Assembly: GCA_020345765.1 (NCBI GenBank)
Contig: CP070770.1
Coordinates: 3,238,998-3,284,360 of the forward strand
DNA: 45,363 bases
Origin: Deltaproteobacteria bacterium
GTDB lineage: Bacteria > Desulfobacterota > G020345765
Direction of reading: 5' to 3'
A model generated the notes under the pieces. The model was not told the DNA's origin. It saw only the letters and a program-made list of their open reading frames with translations, and made no database searches. Below, piece after piece: positions 8,220 to 16,301 of this stretch. Both the position numbers and the translations under genes were made by a program. Every line of letters starts with the position of its first letter. Position 1 is the first letter of the stretch.

Positions 8220-8239
8220 GCATTCAGGTTTGTTATAAT
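8211..8239 (+). promoter_or_regulatory. Sigma-70-type promoter for tRNA-Pro
   Basis: TTGAAA (8211-8216) and TATAAT (8234-8239) are separated by 17 bases, close to consensus. The -35 lies within the last codons of the MerR-like gene. Transcription would start near 8246, 28 bases before the tRNA. Confidence 0.75.
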
Positions 8240-8273
8240 ATAAAAAGAACCCCCGGCGTGCTCTCAAGGATCT

Positions 8274-8350
8274 CGGGGCGTGGCGCAGCCTGGTAGCGCA
8301 CTGGCATGGGGGGCCAGTGGTCGGCCGTTCAAATCGGCTCGCCCCGACCA
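8274..8350 (+). tRNA. tRNA-Pro (GGG anticodon)
   Basis: The cloverleaf is complete: acceptor CGGGGCG/CGCCCCG, D-stem GCGC/GCGC, anticodon stem CTGGC/GCCAG with loop ATGGGGG giving GGG (8308-8310), T-arm GGCCG-TTCAAAT-CGGCT, discriminator A and encoded CCA (8348-8350). A six-T run follows immediately (8351-8356), consistent with termination or 3' processing. Confidence 0.94.
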
Positions 8351-8472
8351 TTTTTTCCCGATAGATTCATTTAACTTGTAGATTAACCCGTCCTGAGACT
8401 GATGGTCCACCCGAATCAATTCGACACAATCGGACTAAAGCCTCGTGGAAGCTTCCAGCTGATTTTATCTTA

Positions 8473-9213
8473 ATGATAATTTTGGTAAGCAATGATGACG
8501 GCATTAATGCCCCGGGTTTGCATACCTTGGCCCAGGCACTTGAAGACCTGGGGGAAGTCTGGATTGTCGCCCCGGATCGGGACAGAACCGCAGTCAGCCA
8601 CTCTCTTACATTGCATCGTCCCCTCCGGATCGAGCAGATAGGGCAACGAAAATTCTCCGTAAACGGAACCCCTTCTGACTGTATCAATATCGGCACCCAT
8701 CAAATCCTGGAGAGGGCACCCGATCTGGTGGTGAGCGGTATTAACCAGGGGAGTAATCTGGGCGATGACATAAATTACTCGGGAACGGTATCCGCCGCCA
8801 TGGAAGGAGCACTGCTTGGTATCCCATCTTTCGCTATCTCGCTCGACACCACTAATCATTGTGGTTTCGAGCCGGCGGCAAAGGTCGCCTTCCGTTTGGC
8901 AGAGAAGATCATCGAAAATGGCCTGCCCCCCGATACCTTTCTCAACGTTAATGTTCCCGGAGTCCAGGAGAGCGAATTTCGGGGATACCGGATAACCCGG
9001 CAGGGGAAGAAGAATTACAGCATTAAAGTTGTGGAAAAGACCGATCCACGGGACCGGAAATACTATTGGATTGGTGGGGAAGAGCAGGGATGCGATGAGA
9101 TCGAGGCTTCCGATGCCTCGGCGGTCCTTAATAATTATATTTCCGTAACTCCCCTCCTTTTGGATCTGACTAATTATTCATGTCTCGATAAGCTTCGGAA
9201 GTGGAAGCTGTGA
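8473..9213 (+). CDS. surE: 5'/3'-nucleotidase SurE (survival protein)
   Basis: This 246-residue protein has the SurE phosphatase motifs: the metal-binding SNDDG at residues 6-10, DRTAVSHSLTL, and SGINQGSNLGDDINYSGTVS. The family hydrolyses nucleoside 5'- and 3'-monophosphates and short polyphosphate with divalent metal in the cytoplasm. The normal length is about 250. ATG 8473 starts exactly at the family N-terminus MIILVSNDDG; no strong Shine-Dalgarno is visible. It is followed by pcm after 42 bases, the widespread surE-pcm pairing. The 120 bases upstream carry a small palindrome (GGAAGCTTCC) and no clear promoter. Confidence 0.96.
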   Translation: MIILVSNDDGINAPGLHTLAQALEDLGEVWIVAPDRDRTAVSHSLTLHRPLRIEQIGQRKFSVNGTPSDCINIGTHQILERAPDLVVSGINQGSNLGDDINYSGTVSAAMEGALLGIPSFAISLDTTNHCGFEPAAKVAFRLAEKIIENGLPPDTFLNVNVPGVQESEFRGYRITRQGKKNYSIKVVEKTDPRDRKYYWIGGEEQGCDEIEASDASAVLNNYISVTPLLLDLTNYSCLDKLRKWKL

Positions 9214-9255
9214 TTTTCAACCCTTAGAAATGATTTTGAAATAAACGAATAGAGA

Positions 9256-9897
9256 ATGGATTACGAGAAGGCAAGGGCGAAGATGGTAGAGACCCAGATC
9301 CGGGCACGGGGGGTTAGGGACAAACGCGTCCTGGAGGCGATGAAGAGGATTCCCCGCCACCTCTTCCTCAATGAATCGCTGCGCCGTCAGGCTTACGACG
9401 ATAATGCCCTCCCGATCGAGGAGAATCAGACCATCTCCCAGCCGTATATAGTTGCCCTGATGACGGAAGCCCTGGAGTTGAAAGGGACGGAAAAGGTTCT
9501 GGAGATTGGCACCGGCTCCGGCTACCAGACCGCGATCCTGGCGGAACTGGCCGAATGGATTTACTCTATCGAAAGGATCGAATCGCTGGCAGACAAGGCG
9601 AGGAAGCTCCTGGAAAGGCTCGGTTATCAAAATGTAACCATCAAGGTATTTGACGGCACCCAAGGATGGGAGGAAGAGGGCGAATTTGATGCCATAATAG
9701 TTACCGCGGGATCCCCCCGCATTCCCCAGCCCCTGATTGATCAGCTGAAGGTGAAGGGCAGGCTGGTAATTCCGGTGGGGACCGTATATTCACAGGATCT
9801 GATCAAGTTGACCAAGGGGGAGAGGGGGTGCCATCAGAAAGATATGGGGGGCTGCCGTTTTGTAAAATTATTGGGGGAACACGGATGGAAGGAGTAG
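9256..9897 (+). CDS. pcm: Protein-L-isoaspartate O-methyltransferase
   Basis: This 213-residue SAM-dependent enzyme methylates isoaspartyl residues in damaged proteins so that they revert to aspartate. The SAM-binding glycine loop is [14 protein letters not shown]; upstream lies the family block IPRHLF and the conserved motif [14 protein letters not shown], and downstream the acidic motif [10 protein letters not shown]. Length is standard. It sits between surE and a yqaA-type membrane gene, 15 bases from the latter. The Shine-Dalgarno is weak (AGAG). Confidence 0.96.
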   Translation: MDYEKARAKMVETQIRARGVRDKRVLEAMKRIPRHLFLNESLRRQAYDDNALPIEENQTISQPYIVALMTEALELKGTEKVLEIGTGSGYQTAILAELAEWIYSIERIESLADKARKLLERLGYQNVTIKVFDGTQGWEEEGEFDAIIVTAGSPRIPQPLIDQLKVKGRLVIPVGTVYSQDLIKLTKGERGCHQKDMGGCRFVKLLGEHGWKE

Positions 9898-9912
9898 CGG
9901 GGCAGGAGAGCA

Positions 9913-10494
9913 ATGTTGCGGAGATTGTATGATTGGGTCCTTCATTGGGCCGAGACACCCTACGGCTCCTGGGCGCTGGCCGTTTTGGCCTTCTGCGAGT
10001 CCTCATTTTTCCCTATCCCGCCCGATGTCCTGTTGATCGCCCTGGCGGTCTCCATTCCCAGGAAATCATTCCGCTATGCGGTTATCTGTTCGATCGGCTC
10101 GGTATTGGGGGGTATTCTGGGTTATATATTGGGACTCGAGTTTATGGAGATCGCCGGTCGGCCAATCCTCGAATTTTACGGGGTTACCGATAAATATGAA
10201 CAAATCCGGTCTCTCTACAACCAATACGATGTCTGGGCAGTGGGGATCGCGGGATTTACCCCGATTCCCTATAAGGTTGCTACTATTGCCGCCGGCGCCT
10301 GCAAGATCAATTTCCTGACCTTTATACTTGTCTCGATCCTGTGCCGTTCCGCGAGGTTCTTCCTGGTGGGGGGTCTGATCTATGTCTTTGGCGCTTCGAT
10401 CAGGTCCTTTATCGACCGGTACTTAAATCTGCTCACAATTATCTTCGTAATCTTCCTGATCCTGGGCTTCATCGCCGTCAAGTGGTTATTTTAA
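9913..10494 (+). CDS. YqaA/DedA-type (VTT domain) inner-membrane protein
   Basis: The 193-residue protein has about five hydrophobic segments and the VTT-domain hallmark motifs FCESSFFPIPPD and GFTPIPYKVATIAAG, with prolines and charged residues in re-entrant loops. Related DedA proteins are linked to membrane lipid or undecaprenyl-phosphate translocation and proton-motive-force homeostasis; the YqaA branch itself is little characterised. AGGAGA precedes ATG 9913. Its place after surE-pcm and upstream of an nlpD-like gene is conserved in deltaproteobacteria. Confidence 0.88.
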   Translation: MLRRLYDWVLHWAETPYGSWALAVLAFCESSFFPIPPDVLLIALAVSIPRKSFRYAVICSIGSVLGGILGYILGLEFMEIAGRPILEFYGVTDKYEQIRSLYNQYDVWAVGIAGFTPIPYKVATIAAGACKINFLTFILVSILCRSARFFLVGGLIYVFGASIRSFIDRYLNLLTIIFVIFLILGFIAVKWLF

Positions 10495-10554
10495 GAGGAA
10501 TAGGTATAAGTGGGGTTATTGGAAAACCCTTCTTCAAGGAAATTTTTCAATAAA

Positions 10555-10620
10555 TCTCCTCTCCCCATCCTTCGATCTCGCTCAGGACGGGCCGGGGAGA
10601 GGATGGAGGTGAGGGGGAGG
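10555..10620. repeat. Palindromic intergenic element
   Basis: CCTCTCCCC (10558-10566) pairs with GGGGAGAGG (10594-10602). Between the arms is TCCTTCGATCTCGCTCAGGA, itself TCCT/AGGA-bounded. The 3' flank is GAGGTGAGGGGGAGG. It lies between convergent genes and may act as a bidirectional terminator. It shares the CCTCTCCCC/GGGGAGAGG core with the larger element at 41711-41802. Confidence 0.65.
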
Positions 10621-10646
10621 AAAGATACTTCTCCCCGGAAGGTAAA

Positions 10647-11939
10647 TCAATAATCTATCACCGCAAGCCCGATCCCCTCACTTTTCGATTTCCAGTTGGG
10701 CACCGCCAATTCACTTCCGTTCAGTTCAAAGATCACAGGTTGCTCTACATCGGTGGGCAAACAATAATCCAACTGCTCCAGGAAGGGCATTTCTGAGAGC
10801 GGACCCGGTGTGCCTTCGCATACATCGTCGTTGTCGTTATCTCCGAAGAAATAGGCAATCGTGGTCTGTTCCGGGTCGGCGTATTCAGAGGTAGCAAGGT
10901 CAAACCCATCTATACTCGCAGTATCCCGGCCCGCATAGACCGCCTGGTTTGCCGAAAAGAAAATAACCACACTGAAGTCATCGGAAAATTCTTCTATTAA
11001 GGCGCCCATTAACAAGCCGATAGAACTATCTTCACTGCCCATGGTTCTGAGATAGGCCGCGTGCTGGGATGCAAGGAACGGCTGGCGGTAATAGTGGTAT
11101 TGGGTAACCGGCCCTCCGGGTGTTTCGATATAGAACTCGTAATAGGTATCGGAGTCGGTTTCCAGGACACCCCACCCGCCTTCCTCGTCGGTCAGGAAAG
11201 ACGCAACCGACCCGGAAGTCCTCTCGCCCGTCTCCGGGTCAACGGCAAAAACCTCTATCTCCGCACCCACTACGGGCTGGTTCTCAGCGAGGGTGATGAC
11301 CTTGCCTTCGATCCGGACAGATCCTTCCTTCTGGATTGCGATAGTCGCCGGCTCCGCACCGTCATTGAAAAAAGTAAAAGCCTTCTCGAAAGAAAGTTCC
11401 AGGGTAATCACCTGGAGATGATCGGCACCGGTGATCTCCTGGTTGTCGGCACCGGGGATCTCGGTATATCCGACGGTTGTGTCAGAGGGGCTTGAAATTG
11501 TCATGACCTTGAGACCCGAAGGGAATGTTGCATCGGGAAAACTCGCCGCGTGGATGTAATGGGCAACCTTGCCGGCATTCCCTTCCCGGTTCACATATGT
11601 GCTCCCGACAGATCCCCCCATCGAGTGCCCGATAAGGTCAACCTGAGAATAGCCGGTCTGGGCAATCAGACCGTCAATGACCTCCGAGAGGGAATCCACT
11701 ATCCCGGGGATATCACCGGCTAAGGTATCATAGTTAAAGAGAATGAGTTCCTCCGGGCGGTAGCCGTTCTGCAAAAAACTCTGAATCATGTTGGCATAAT
11801 TGTCTCCCGCCCCCATAAAGCCATGAACAAACACAATCGGTCTGTTAGTGGTTACCCCGCCATTATCATTGTCATCACAGCTTAAGAAAAAGATTACCGC
11901 TACCGCAAAGAAGACGTAAATAATTTTGCCCTTCTTCAT
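10647..11939 (-). CDS. Secreted lipase-like alpha/beta-hydrolase lipoprotein
   Basis: This 430-residue protein has a lipoprotein signal with lipobox FLSC (Cys21). The alpha/beta-hydrolase domain shows the oxyanion HG (FVHGFMG, 39-40), the nucleophile elbow GHSMGG (Ser106) and a probable catalytic His in GADHLQV. This pattern is typical of class 2 triacylglycerol lipases. After about residue 205 comes a beta-rich domain like carboxypeptidase regulatory/transthyretin folds (RIEGKVITLAENQPVVGAEIE), then an Asp-rich segment. Asp22 directly after the lipid-modified Cys would favour inner-membrane retention by the E. coli Lol rule, which may not hold here. The gene is antisense to its neighbours within the surE-pcm-yqaA-nlpD block, suggesting insertion. 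Strong GGAGGTG ribosome-binding site. Confidence 0.85.
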   Translation of the reverse strand: MKKGKIIYVFFAVAVIFFLSCDDNDNGGVTTNRPIVFVHGFMGAGDNYANMIQSFLQNGYRPEELILFNYDTLAGDIPGIVDSLSEVIDGLIAQTGYSQVDLIGHSMGGSVGSTYVNREGNAGKVAHYIHAASFPDATFPSGLKVMTISSPSDTTVGYTEIPGADNQEITGADHLQVITLELSFEKAFTFFNDGAEPATIAIQKEGSVRIEGKVITLAENQPVVGAEIEVFAVDPETGERTSGSVASFLTDEEGGWGVLETDSDTYYEFYIETPGGPVTQYHYYRQPFLASQHAAYLRTMGSEDSSIGLLMGALIEEFSDDFSVVIFFSANQAVYAGRDTASIDGFDLATSEYADPEQTTIAYFFGDNDNDDVCEGTPGPLSEMPFLEQLDYCLPTDVEQPVIFELNGSELAVPNWKSKSEGIGLAVIDY

Positions 11940-11984
11940 GCTTCACCTCCCGGGAAATAGACCCGTAAAATTAGAGCTTATTTT

Positions 11985-12013
11985 ATCATACCTCTCTTTG
12001 TTGGCTAAATCAA
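11985..12013 (-). promoter_or_regulatory. Putative promoter of the lipase gene
   Basis: On the minus strand TTGATT (12013-12008) and TATGAT (11990-11985) are separated by 17 bases, about 45 bases before the start codon. The -10 matches consensus at five of six bases. Confidence 0.5.
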
Positions 12014-12044
12014 TACTGAATTGCCCGGGGCAAGTAATATAGGG

Positions 12045-12092
12045 AATAGTAAGGAAAATTAGGGATTGAGAGGTAAGTAGTAGGCAATAGGA
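12045..12092. repeat. Degenerate AGGGAATAGTAAGG-type repeat
   Basis: The stretch AGGGAATAGTAAGG...TTAGGGATT resembles the minus-strand stretch at 18052-18098 (AGGGAATAGCAAGGATTAG, then TAGGGATTAG). The surrounding 290-base gap (11940-12230) holds the lipase promoter, this repeat and no gene that could be recognised. Confidence 0.4.
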
Positions 12093-12230
12093 ATTTAGAG
12101 TTCAGAGTTCAAATCATTAGAGTAGCTCAGGACATGTAGGGAACGAGGGCTTATAGATATTAAATTAGTCGAATCTACTCTTGAACTTAGAATATTGACA
12201 GGAGCGGGTAAAAAAGGTAGAGTCTCTTTT

Positions 12231-12950
12231 ATGATGAAACCTGTGCGAGAAGCTTCCGTAATTAGTTATACCGTCTCCATTGCCTTCCTCCTGATCCTTC
12301 TGCTCTCTTCCTGCTGGGCACCATACGGGATCTACCACACGGTCAAGACTGGTCAGACGTTCTACCGGATCTGCAAGACCTACGGCGTCTCGGAAAGAGA
12401 GGTTGCCCGGCTCAACGACATAGATGACCCGACGCAGATTATGGTAGGCCAGAAGATATTTATCCCCGGCGCCAGCATGGAACTTGTAGTGGAGGTGGTA
12501 AAACCCGGAGTAGTTGCCTCTCCCGGAGTAAGTAAAGATATTTACGAGAAGAAGTCCGAAACGCCTAAGAAGTCGAAGGAGGTAAAGTTCATCTGGCCAG
12601 TAGATGGAGTCGTCTATTCGAAATTTGGTTGGAGAGAGGGTAATCACCATGACGGAATTGACATCTCTGCCCCGGAAGGGACGCCGATCAAGGCAGTCGA
12701 AGCGGGTAAGGTAATCTACAGCAACAGCCTCAAGGGCTACGGTAAGCTGATAATTATCAAGCACGAAGGACATTACTCTACGGTTTACGCCCACAATCAG
12801 GCTAATTCGGTGAAGGAGGGGGATTTCGTCGAGAAGGGCCAGGTCATCGGGAGGGTGGGAAGGACCGGGAAGGCCAGCGGTTATCACCTCCATTTCGAGG
12901 TCCGCCGGAACAAGAAACCGGTAGACCCTCTTCCTCTCCTGTTCAAGTAA
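12231..12950 (+). CDS. NlpD-like LysM/M23 peptidoglycan endopeptidase lipoprotein
   Basis: From ATG 12231 the protein has 239 residues. It begins with a lipoprotein signal ending LLSSC (Cys28), followed by one LysM domain (about 35-79, YHTVKTGQTF to GQKIFIP), a linker and an M23/LytM domain (about 120-237). The zinc ligands look intact: HxxxD in HHDGIDI (His140, Asp144) and HxH in YHLHFEV. This differs from E. coli NlpD, whose LytM domain is degenerate and acts by activating an amidase. Direct cleavage of peptidoglycan cross-bridges is therefore plausible. TTG 12195 would add 12 residues before the signal peptide and is rejected. rpoS, which often follows nlpD, is replaced here by hpt-ade. 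Confidence 0.9.
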   Translation: MMKPVREASVISYTVSIAFLLILLLSSCWAPYGIYHTVKTGQTFYRICKTYGVSEREVARLNDIDDPTQIMVGQKIFIPGASMELVVEVVKPGVVASPGVSKDIYEKKSETPKKSKEVKFIWPVDGVVYSKFGWREGNHHDGIDISAPEGTPIKAVEAGKVIYSNSLKGYGKLIIIKHEGHYSTVYAHNQANSVKEGDFVEKGQVIGRVGRTGKASGYHLHFEVRRNKKPVDPLPLLFK

Positions 12951-12954
12951 CGAA

Positions 12955-13623
12955 ATGAAGCCAAAGGTTGTAAGAAGATACGATAAGAAGATCGTGGTGC
13001 CCGAGGGAGGGGTCATTGACTCCGGGGAGTCGCCGGGAAGAAAGATAAGAATGCCCGGGATGGAGCATATGGTCGAGAGGGTCCTGATCTCCCGCGGGTG
13101 TTTGTCCAAGCGGATCCGGACGCTAGCCCGGGAGATCGTCCGTGATTATCGGAGGGCCGAAAGTATCCAGGCGATCGCGATACTGAAGGGAGCGGCAATA
13201 TTTTCCGCGGACCTGATCCGGACAATCTTCGATCTGAACGGCCCCCCGATGGGGATCGACTTCATCCGGGCCTCCAGCTACCGGGCCGAGACCGAGAGCT
13301 CGGGCAAGGTGGAGATACTCGACGCCCTCACCGACAATATCGCAGGCAAGGATGTGTTGATAATCGAGGACATTATCGATACGGGGCTGACCCTGAATGA
13401 TATAAAGAACTATATATTACGCCATCAAGGGGTAAAATCATTGCGGATCTGTTCATTGCTGGACAAGCCGTCCCGGCGCAAACAGCCGATCGAGATCGAT
13501 TATATCGGGTTCGAGGTGCCCAATTACTTCGTTGCGGGCTATGGGACCGATTATGCCGAGCATTTCCGCAACCTGCCTTTCGTAGTAGTACTCAAACCGT
13601 CTATTCTCGAGGGGAAATCATGA
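12955..13623 (+). CDS. hpt: Hypoxanthine phosphoribosyltransferase
   Basis: It transfers phosphoribose from PRPP to hypoxanthine (and guanine), giving IMP (GMP). The PRPP-binding signature is VLIIEDIIDTGLTL; other family blocks are ILKGAAIFSADLIR, SSYRAETESSGKVE and LLDKPSRRK. At 222 residues it is longer than the usual 170-185: the catalytic domain begins near VERVLISRGCLSKR. The first 40 or so residues, rich in basic residues, are either a real extension or non-coding if translation starts at ATG 13051, 13060 or 13069. The frame is open from 12955, five bases after nlpD. Its stop overlaps the ade start by four bases (ATGA), so the two genes are coupled. Confidence 0.9.
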   Translation: MKPKVVRRYDKKIVVPEGGVIDSGESPGRKIRMPGMEHMVERVLISRGCLSKRIRTLAREIVRDYRRAESIQAIAILKGAAIFSADLIRTIFDLNGPPMGIDFIRASSYRAETESSGKVEILDALTDNIAGKDVLIIEDIIDTGLTLNDIKNYILRHQGVKSLRICSLLDKPSRRKQPIEIDYIGFEVPNYFVAGYGTDYAEHFRNLPFVVVLKPSILEGKS

Positions 13624-15389
13624 GTAAGAGAGACTTGATTTTGAGAGGAGGGAATATTGTCGATGTAAGTGCCGTCAAAGTGAGCCCGGGAGACCTGGTG
13701 ATCAGGAACGGGGTGATCGACGGCATCTATACCCCCGGGGAGGTCCCGGGAGGCGACGGGTTTACCGAGATCGACATTCCGGGTAGATACGTTGCCCCGG
13801 GATTTATCGATGGCCACCTCCATATCGAGAGCAGTATGCTTTCACCATTAGAGTTTACCCGGGCGGCGGTCCGCTGCGGGACGACGACGATCTTCGTCGA
13901 TCCCCATGAGATTGCCAATGTGTTCGGGAGAAAAGGCGTCGAGCTATTCCTCGAGCAGGCGAGGATCCTGCCCCTGGACATGTATATCGGTATTCCCTCC
14001 TGTGTCCCGGCGACCAATTTAGAGGACAGCGGGGGTGAGATCGGGATCGAGGATATCAAGGAACTGCTCCCGGACGGGAGGGTTTACGGCCTGGCGGAGA
14101 TGATGAATTTCCCGGGGGTAATCAACAAGGTGCCGGAGGTTTGCGGGAAGGTCGAGCTGGCATATCAATTCGGCAAGGTAGTCGACGGGCACTGTCCCGG
14201 CTTAAGCGGGGAAGATCTGGCAAAATACATTTCCAACGGGGCAGGGGATAAGGTAGTGAGGATCATGTCCGACCACGAGATAAACAGCGGAGAAGAGGCG
14301 GTGGAGAAATACCGGGCGGGGATGTGGGTGATGGTCAGGGAGGGGAGTGCCTCAAAGAACCTGGAAGAGGTGCTCTCTTATCTGGTCAAGAGCGAGTGCC
14401 CGCTAGACCGTTCCGTCCTGGTCTCCGACGACCGCGACCCGGTCGACCTAGAGGAAAGGGGGCATATGGAATGGACGGTTAACAAGGCAAGGGATATAAT
14501 TTTGAAGAATTCGGGATTAAGCAAGGAAGAGGCGGCGATCCGGGCGATCGGTCTGGCGACCTTGAATACGGCCCGGTATTTCCGCCGGGAAGAGATCGGG
14601 GAGGTCGCCGTCGGGAAGAAAGGGAATCTGGTCGTTTTCAGGTCGTTAGATGATATCAGGGCCGAGCGGGTTATCAGTAACGGGGTGGTAGTAGCCCGGG
14701 AGGGGGAGTTCGTCGGCGAGGCCCTTCAGTGCGATTACTCCGGGTATCTGAGCTCGGTAAATATCGGGAGGGAGATAACCGCCTCCGATCTCAGGATCAG
14801 CTATGCCGGGGAGGAGGAAACGCCGGAGGTCAAGGTGATCGGGATCATCCCGGACAGTATCGTTACGCAAAAACTACTCGTCCCCTTGAAGGCTTCCGGG
14901 GGACCCGGGGACAGGGAGCTCAAGGCGGCGACCGATAAGGATATCCTGAAGATAGCGGTTTTCGAGCGGCATAAGGCGACCGGGAAATACGCGGTAGGCT
15001 TCGTCAAGGGTATGGGGATTGGGAAAGGGGCGGTTGCCTCGACGGTCAGCCACGACAGCCACAACCTGATGGTAATCGGGGCCGACGACGAGATGATGGC
15101 GGAGGCGACTAATTATCTGAGTGCCCAGGGGGGCGGGATTGTGGCAATGGACGGCAAGAGGACGGAGTATCTGCCCCTGCAGATTGGGGGATTGATGTCG
15201 ACGGGCGACATCAAGTCGGTCGCGGGAAGGCACAAGAGCCTTGCCAGGTTCATCCGGGACATGGGGTCAAGGCTGGAGTCGCCTTTCCTGACAATGAGTT
15301 TTCTCGCTCTCCCGGTGATCCCGGAGCTCCGGCTCACCGATCGGGGGTTGGTGGATGTGAATAAGTTCGGGTTTGTGGAGCTGTACTAG
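13620..15389 (+). CDS. ade: Adenine deaminase
   Basis: This 589-residue amidohydrolase-superfamily enzyme converts adenine to hypoxanthine and ammonia. Motifs: metal-binding GFIDGHLHIESSM, FVDPHEIANVFG, DGHCPGLSG, VSDDRDPVDL, and the C-terminal domain segments VGFVKGMGIGKGAVASTVSHD and LPLQIGGLMST. Length fits the bacterial Ade family. The upstream, overlapping gene is hypoxanthine phosphoribosyltransferase, so the pair forms a complete adenine to hypoxanthine to IMP salvage route. Only 12 bases separate its stop from that of the convergent minus-strand gene, and no terminator is visible. Confidence 0.96.
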   Translation: MSKRDLILRGGNIVDVSAVKVSPGDLVIRNGVIDGIYTPGEVPGGDGFTEIDIPGRYVAPGFIDGHLHIESSMLSPLEFTRAAVRCGTTTIFVDPHEIANVFGRKGVELFLEQARILPLDMYIGIPSCVPATNLEDSGGEIGIEDIKELLPDGRVYGLAEMMNFPGVINKVPEVCGKVELAYQFGKVVDGHCPGLSGEDLAKYISNGAGDKVVRIMSDHEINSGEEAVEKYRAGMWVMVREGSASKNLEEVLSYLVKSECPLDRSVLVSDDRDPVDLEERGHMEWTVNKARDIILKNSGLSKEEAAIRAIGLATLNTARYFRREEIGEVAVGKKGNLVVFRSLDDIRAERVISNGVVVAREGEFVGEALQCDYSGYLSSVNIGREITASDLRISYAGEEETPEVKVIGIIPDSIVTQKLLVPLKASGGPGDRELKAATDKDILKIAVFERHKATGKYAVGFVKGMGIGKGAVASTVSHDSHNLMVIGADDEMMAEATNYLSAQGGGIVAMDGKRTEYLPLQIGGLMSTGDIKSVAGRHKSLARFIRDMGSRLESPFLTMSFLALPVIPELRLTDRGLVDVNKFGFVELY

Positions 15390-15401
15390 AATCCTTGGCG
15401 G

Positions 15402-16208
15402 TTACTCTGTCCCTTCCTCAGGTGCCTCTTCTTCTCCGATTTCTTCTTCTTCCTCGGCCTCTTCTTCTACTTCTTCCTCGGCCTCTTCTACTTCTACTTC
15501 GGTCACTTCCTCAGTCCTGACTTCACCGGGTTCTTCTTCGGCCGCTTCCTCCGACGATTCGGCGATACTTTCGAGCGGATAGTAGCTCTCCACCGGTAAT
15601 TCCCTGATCTCGTCGTCGGTGGCGTGGCGGAGAAAGTTTCTAAATTGGCTCTTCGACTGTGATTCCTTGCCCTGGGAATGATAAATCACCCCAAGGTTAT
15701 AATGAGCAACTGCTAAGGTCGGGTCCAGCTTGATGGCCTGCCGATAGCAGTTGATCTCTTCGGGGGAATCGTTGCTCAGACTTACGCCTTCATTGAACCA
15801 GTCCATGGCGGTCTTTGCCGGGGTCTCTTCCCGGATCTCTTGCGTGTTCTCCGAATCCGGTTCCTTATCTTCGATTTTTTCTACGGGTCTCTGCAATTGA
15901 ACGGCAGGCTCAAACCTTCTAGGGGTTCTCTTCTTCCTTGCTTCCCTGGGCTTACGTAGGGAGCTTCTCTCACGAGGGGAAGGTTTCTGGGGGAGGGGCT
16001 TGGCAACCTTCGCTTCAGGCTTCGGGGCTTTGGACGGGCTTCGTAATTTATTGAATGTGAGCCCCGCAGCAATGACTATGACCAGGCTCAAGAGGCCGAT
16101 CAGGGCAAACTTCCAGCTCTTTCGCTTCCGGTAGGTTGAGACATTAACACCGCATGATGCGCAGAATAGGTCGTCAGGTTGTTGAAATCCGCACTTGGGG
16201 CATTTCAT
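15402..16208 (-). CDS. Zinc-ribbon, membrane-anchored TPR protein with a poly-Glu tail
   Basis: The 268-residue protein starts with a four-cysteine ribbon (Cys3, 6, 16, 19). One membrane segment (34-52) follows, then a long basic Pro/Lys/Arg linker (55-115). A TPR-like helical repeat lies at about 133-195 (YRQAIKLDPTLAVAHYNLG). The last 50 residues are almost wholly acidic (EEVTEVEVEEAEEE and similar), encoded by a low-complexity GAA/GAG tract at about 15420-15560. The topology is probably ribbon in the cytoplasm and TPR outside. It matches a common architecture with no agreed function, so none is assigned. It overlaps no neighbour and has its own possible promoter. Confidence 0.85.
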   Translation of the reverse strand: MKCPKCGFQQPDDLFCASCGVNVSTYRKRKSWKFALIGLLSLVIVIAAGLTFNKLRSPSKAPKPEAKVAKPLPQKPSPRERSSLRKPREARKKRTPRRFEPAVQLQRPVEKIEDKEPDSENTQEIREETPAKTAMDWFNEGVSLSNDSPEEINCYRQAIKLDPTLAVAHYNLGVIYHSQGKESQSKSQFRNFLRHATDDEIRELPVESYYPLESIAESSEEAAEEEPGEVRTEEVTEVEVEEAEEEVEEEAEEEEEIGEEEAPEEGTE

Positions 16209-16245
16209 GGGATTTACCTTTCTTTCAAGCGGTCACATCAAAGGT

Positions 16246-16275
16246 ATGCTAACATTTATTGAGGGCTTGAGTCAA
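16246..16275 (-). promoter_or_regulatory. Putative promoter of the zinc-ribbon TPR gene
   Basis: On the minus strand TTGACT (16275-16270) and TAGCAT (16251-16246) are 18 bases apart, about 40 bases before the start codon. The -10 matches only four of six bases. Confidence 0.4.
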
Positions 16276-16301
16276 GAGAAGATTGGCGGGTCAGAGCGGT
16301 A

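Noticed and set aside
12195..12230. TTG start for the NlpD-like gene
   Set aside because: It adds 12 hydrophilic residues ahead of a clear lipoprotein signal peptide.
12165..13109. A 314-codon minus-strand frame across nlpD and hpt
   Set aside because: It spans two strong plus-strand genes and has no motif or signal.
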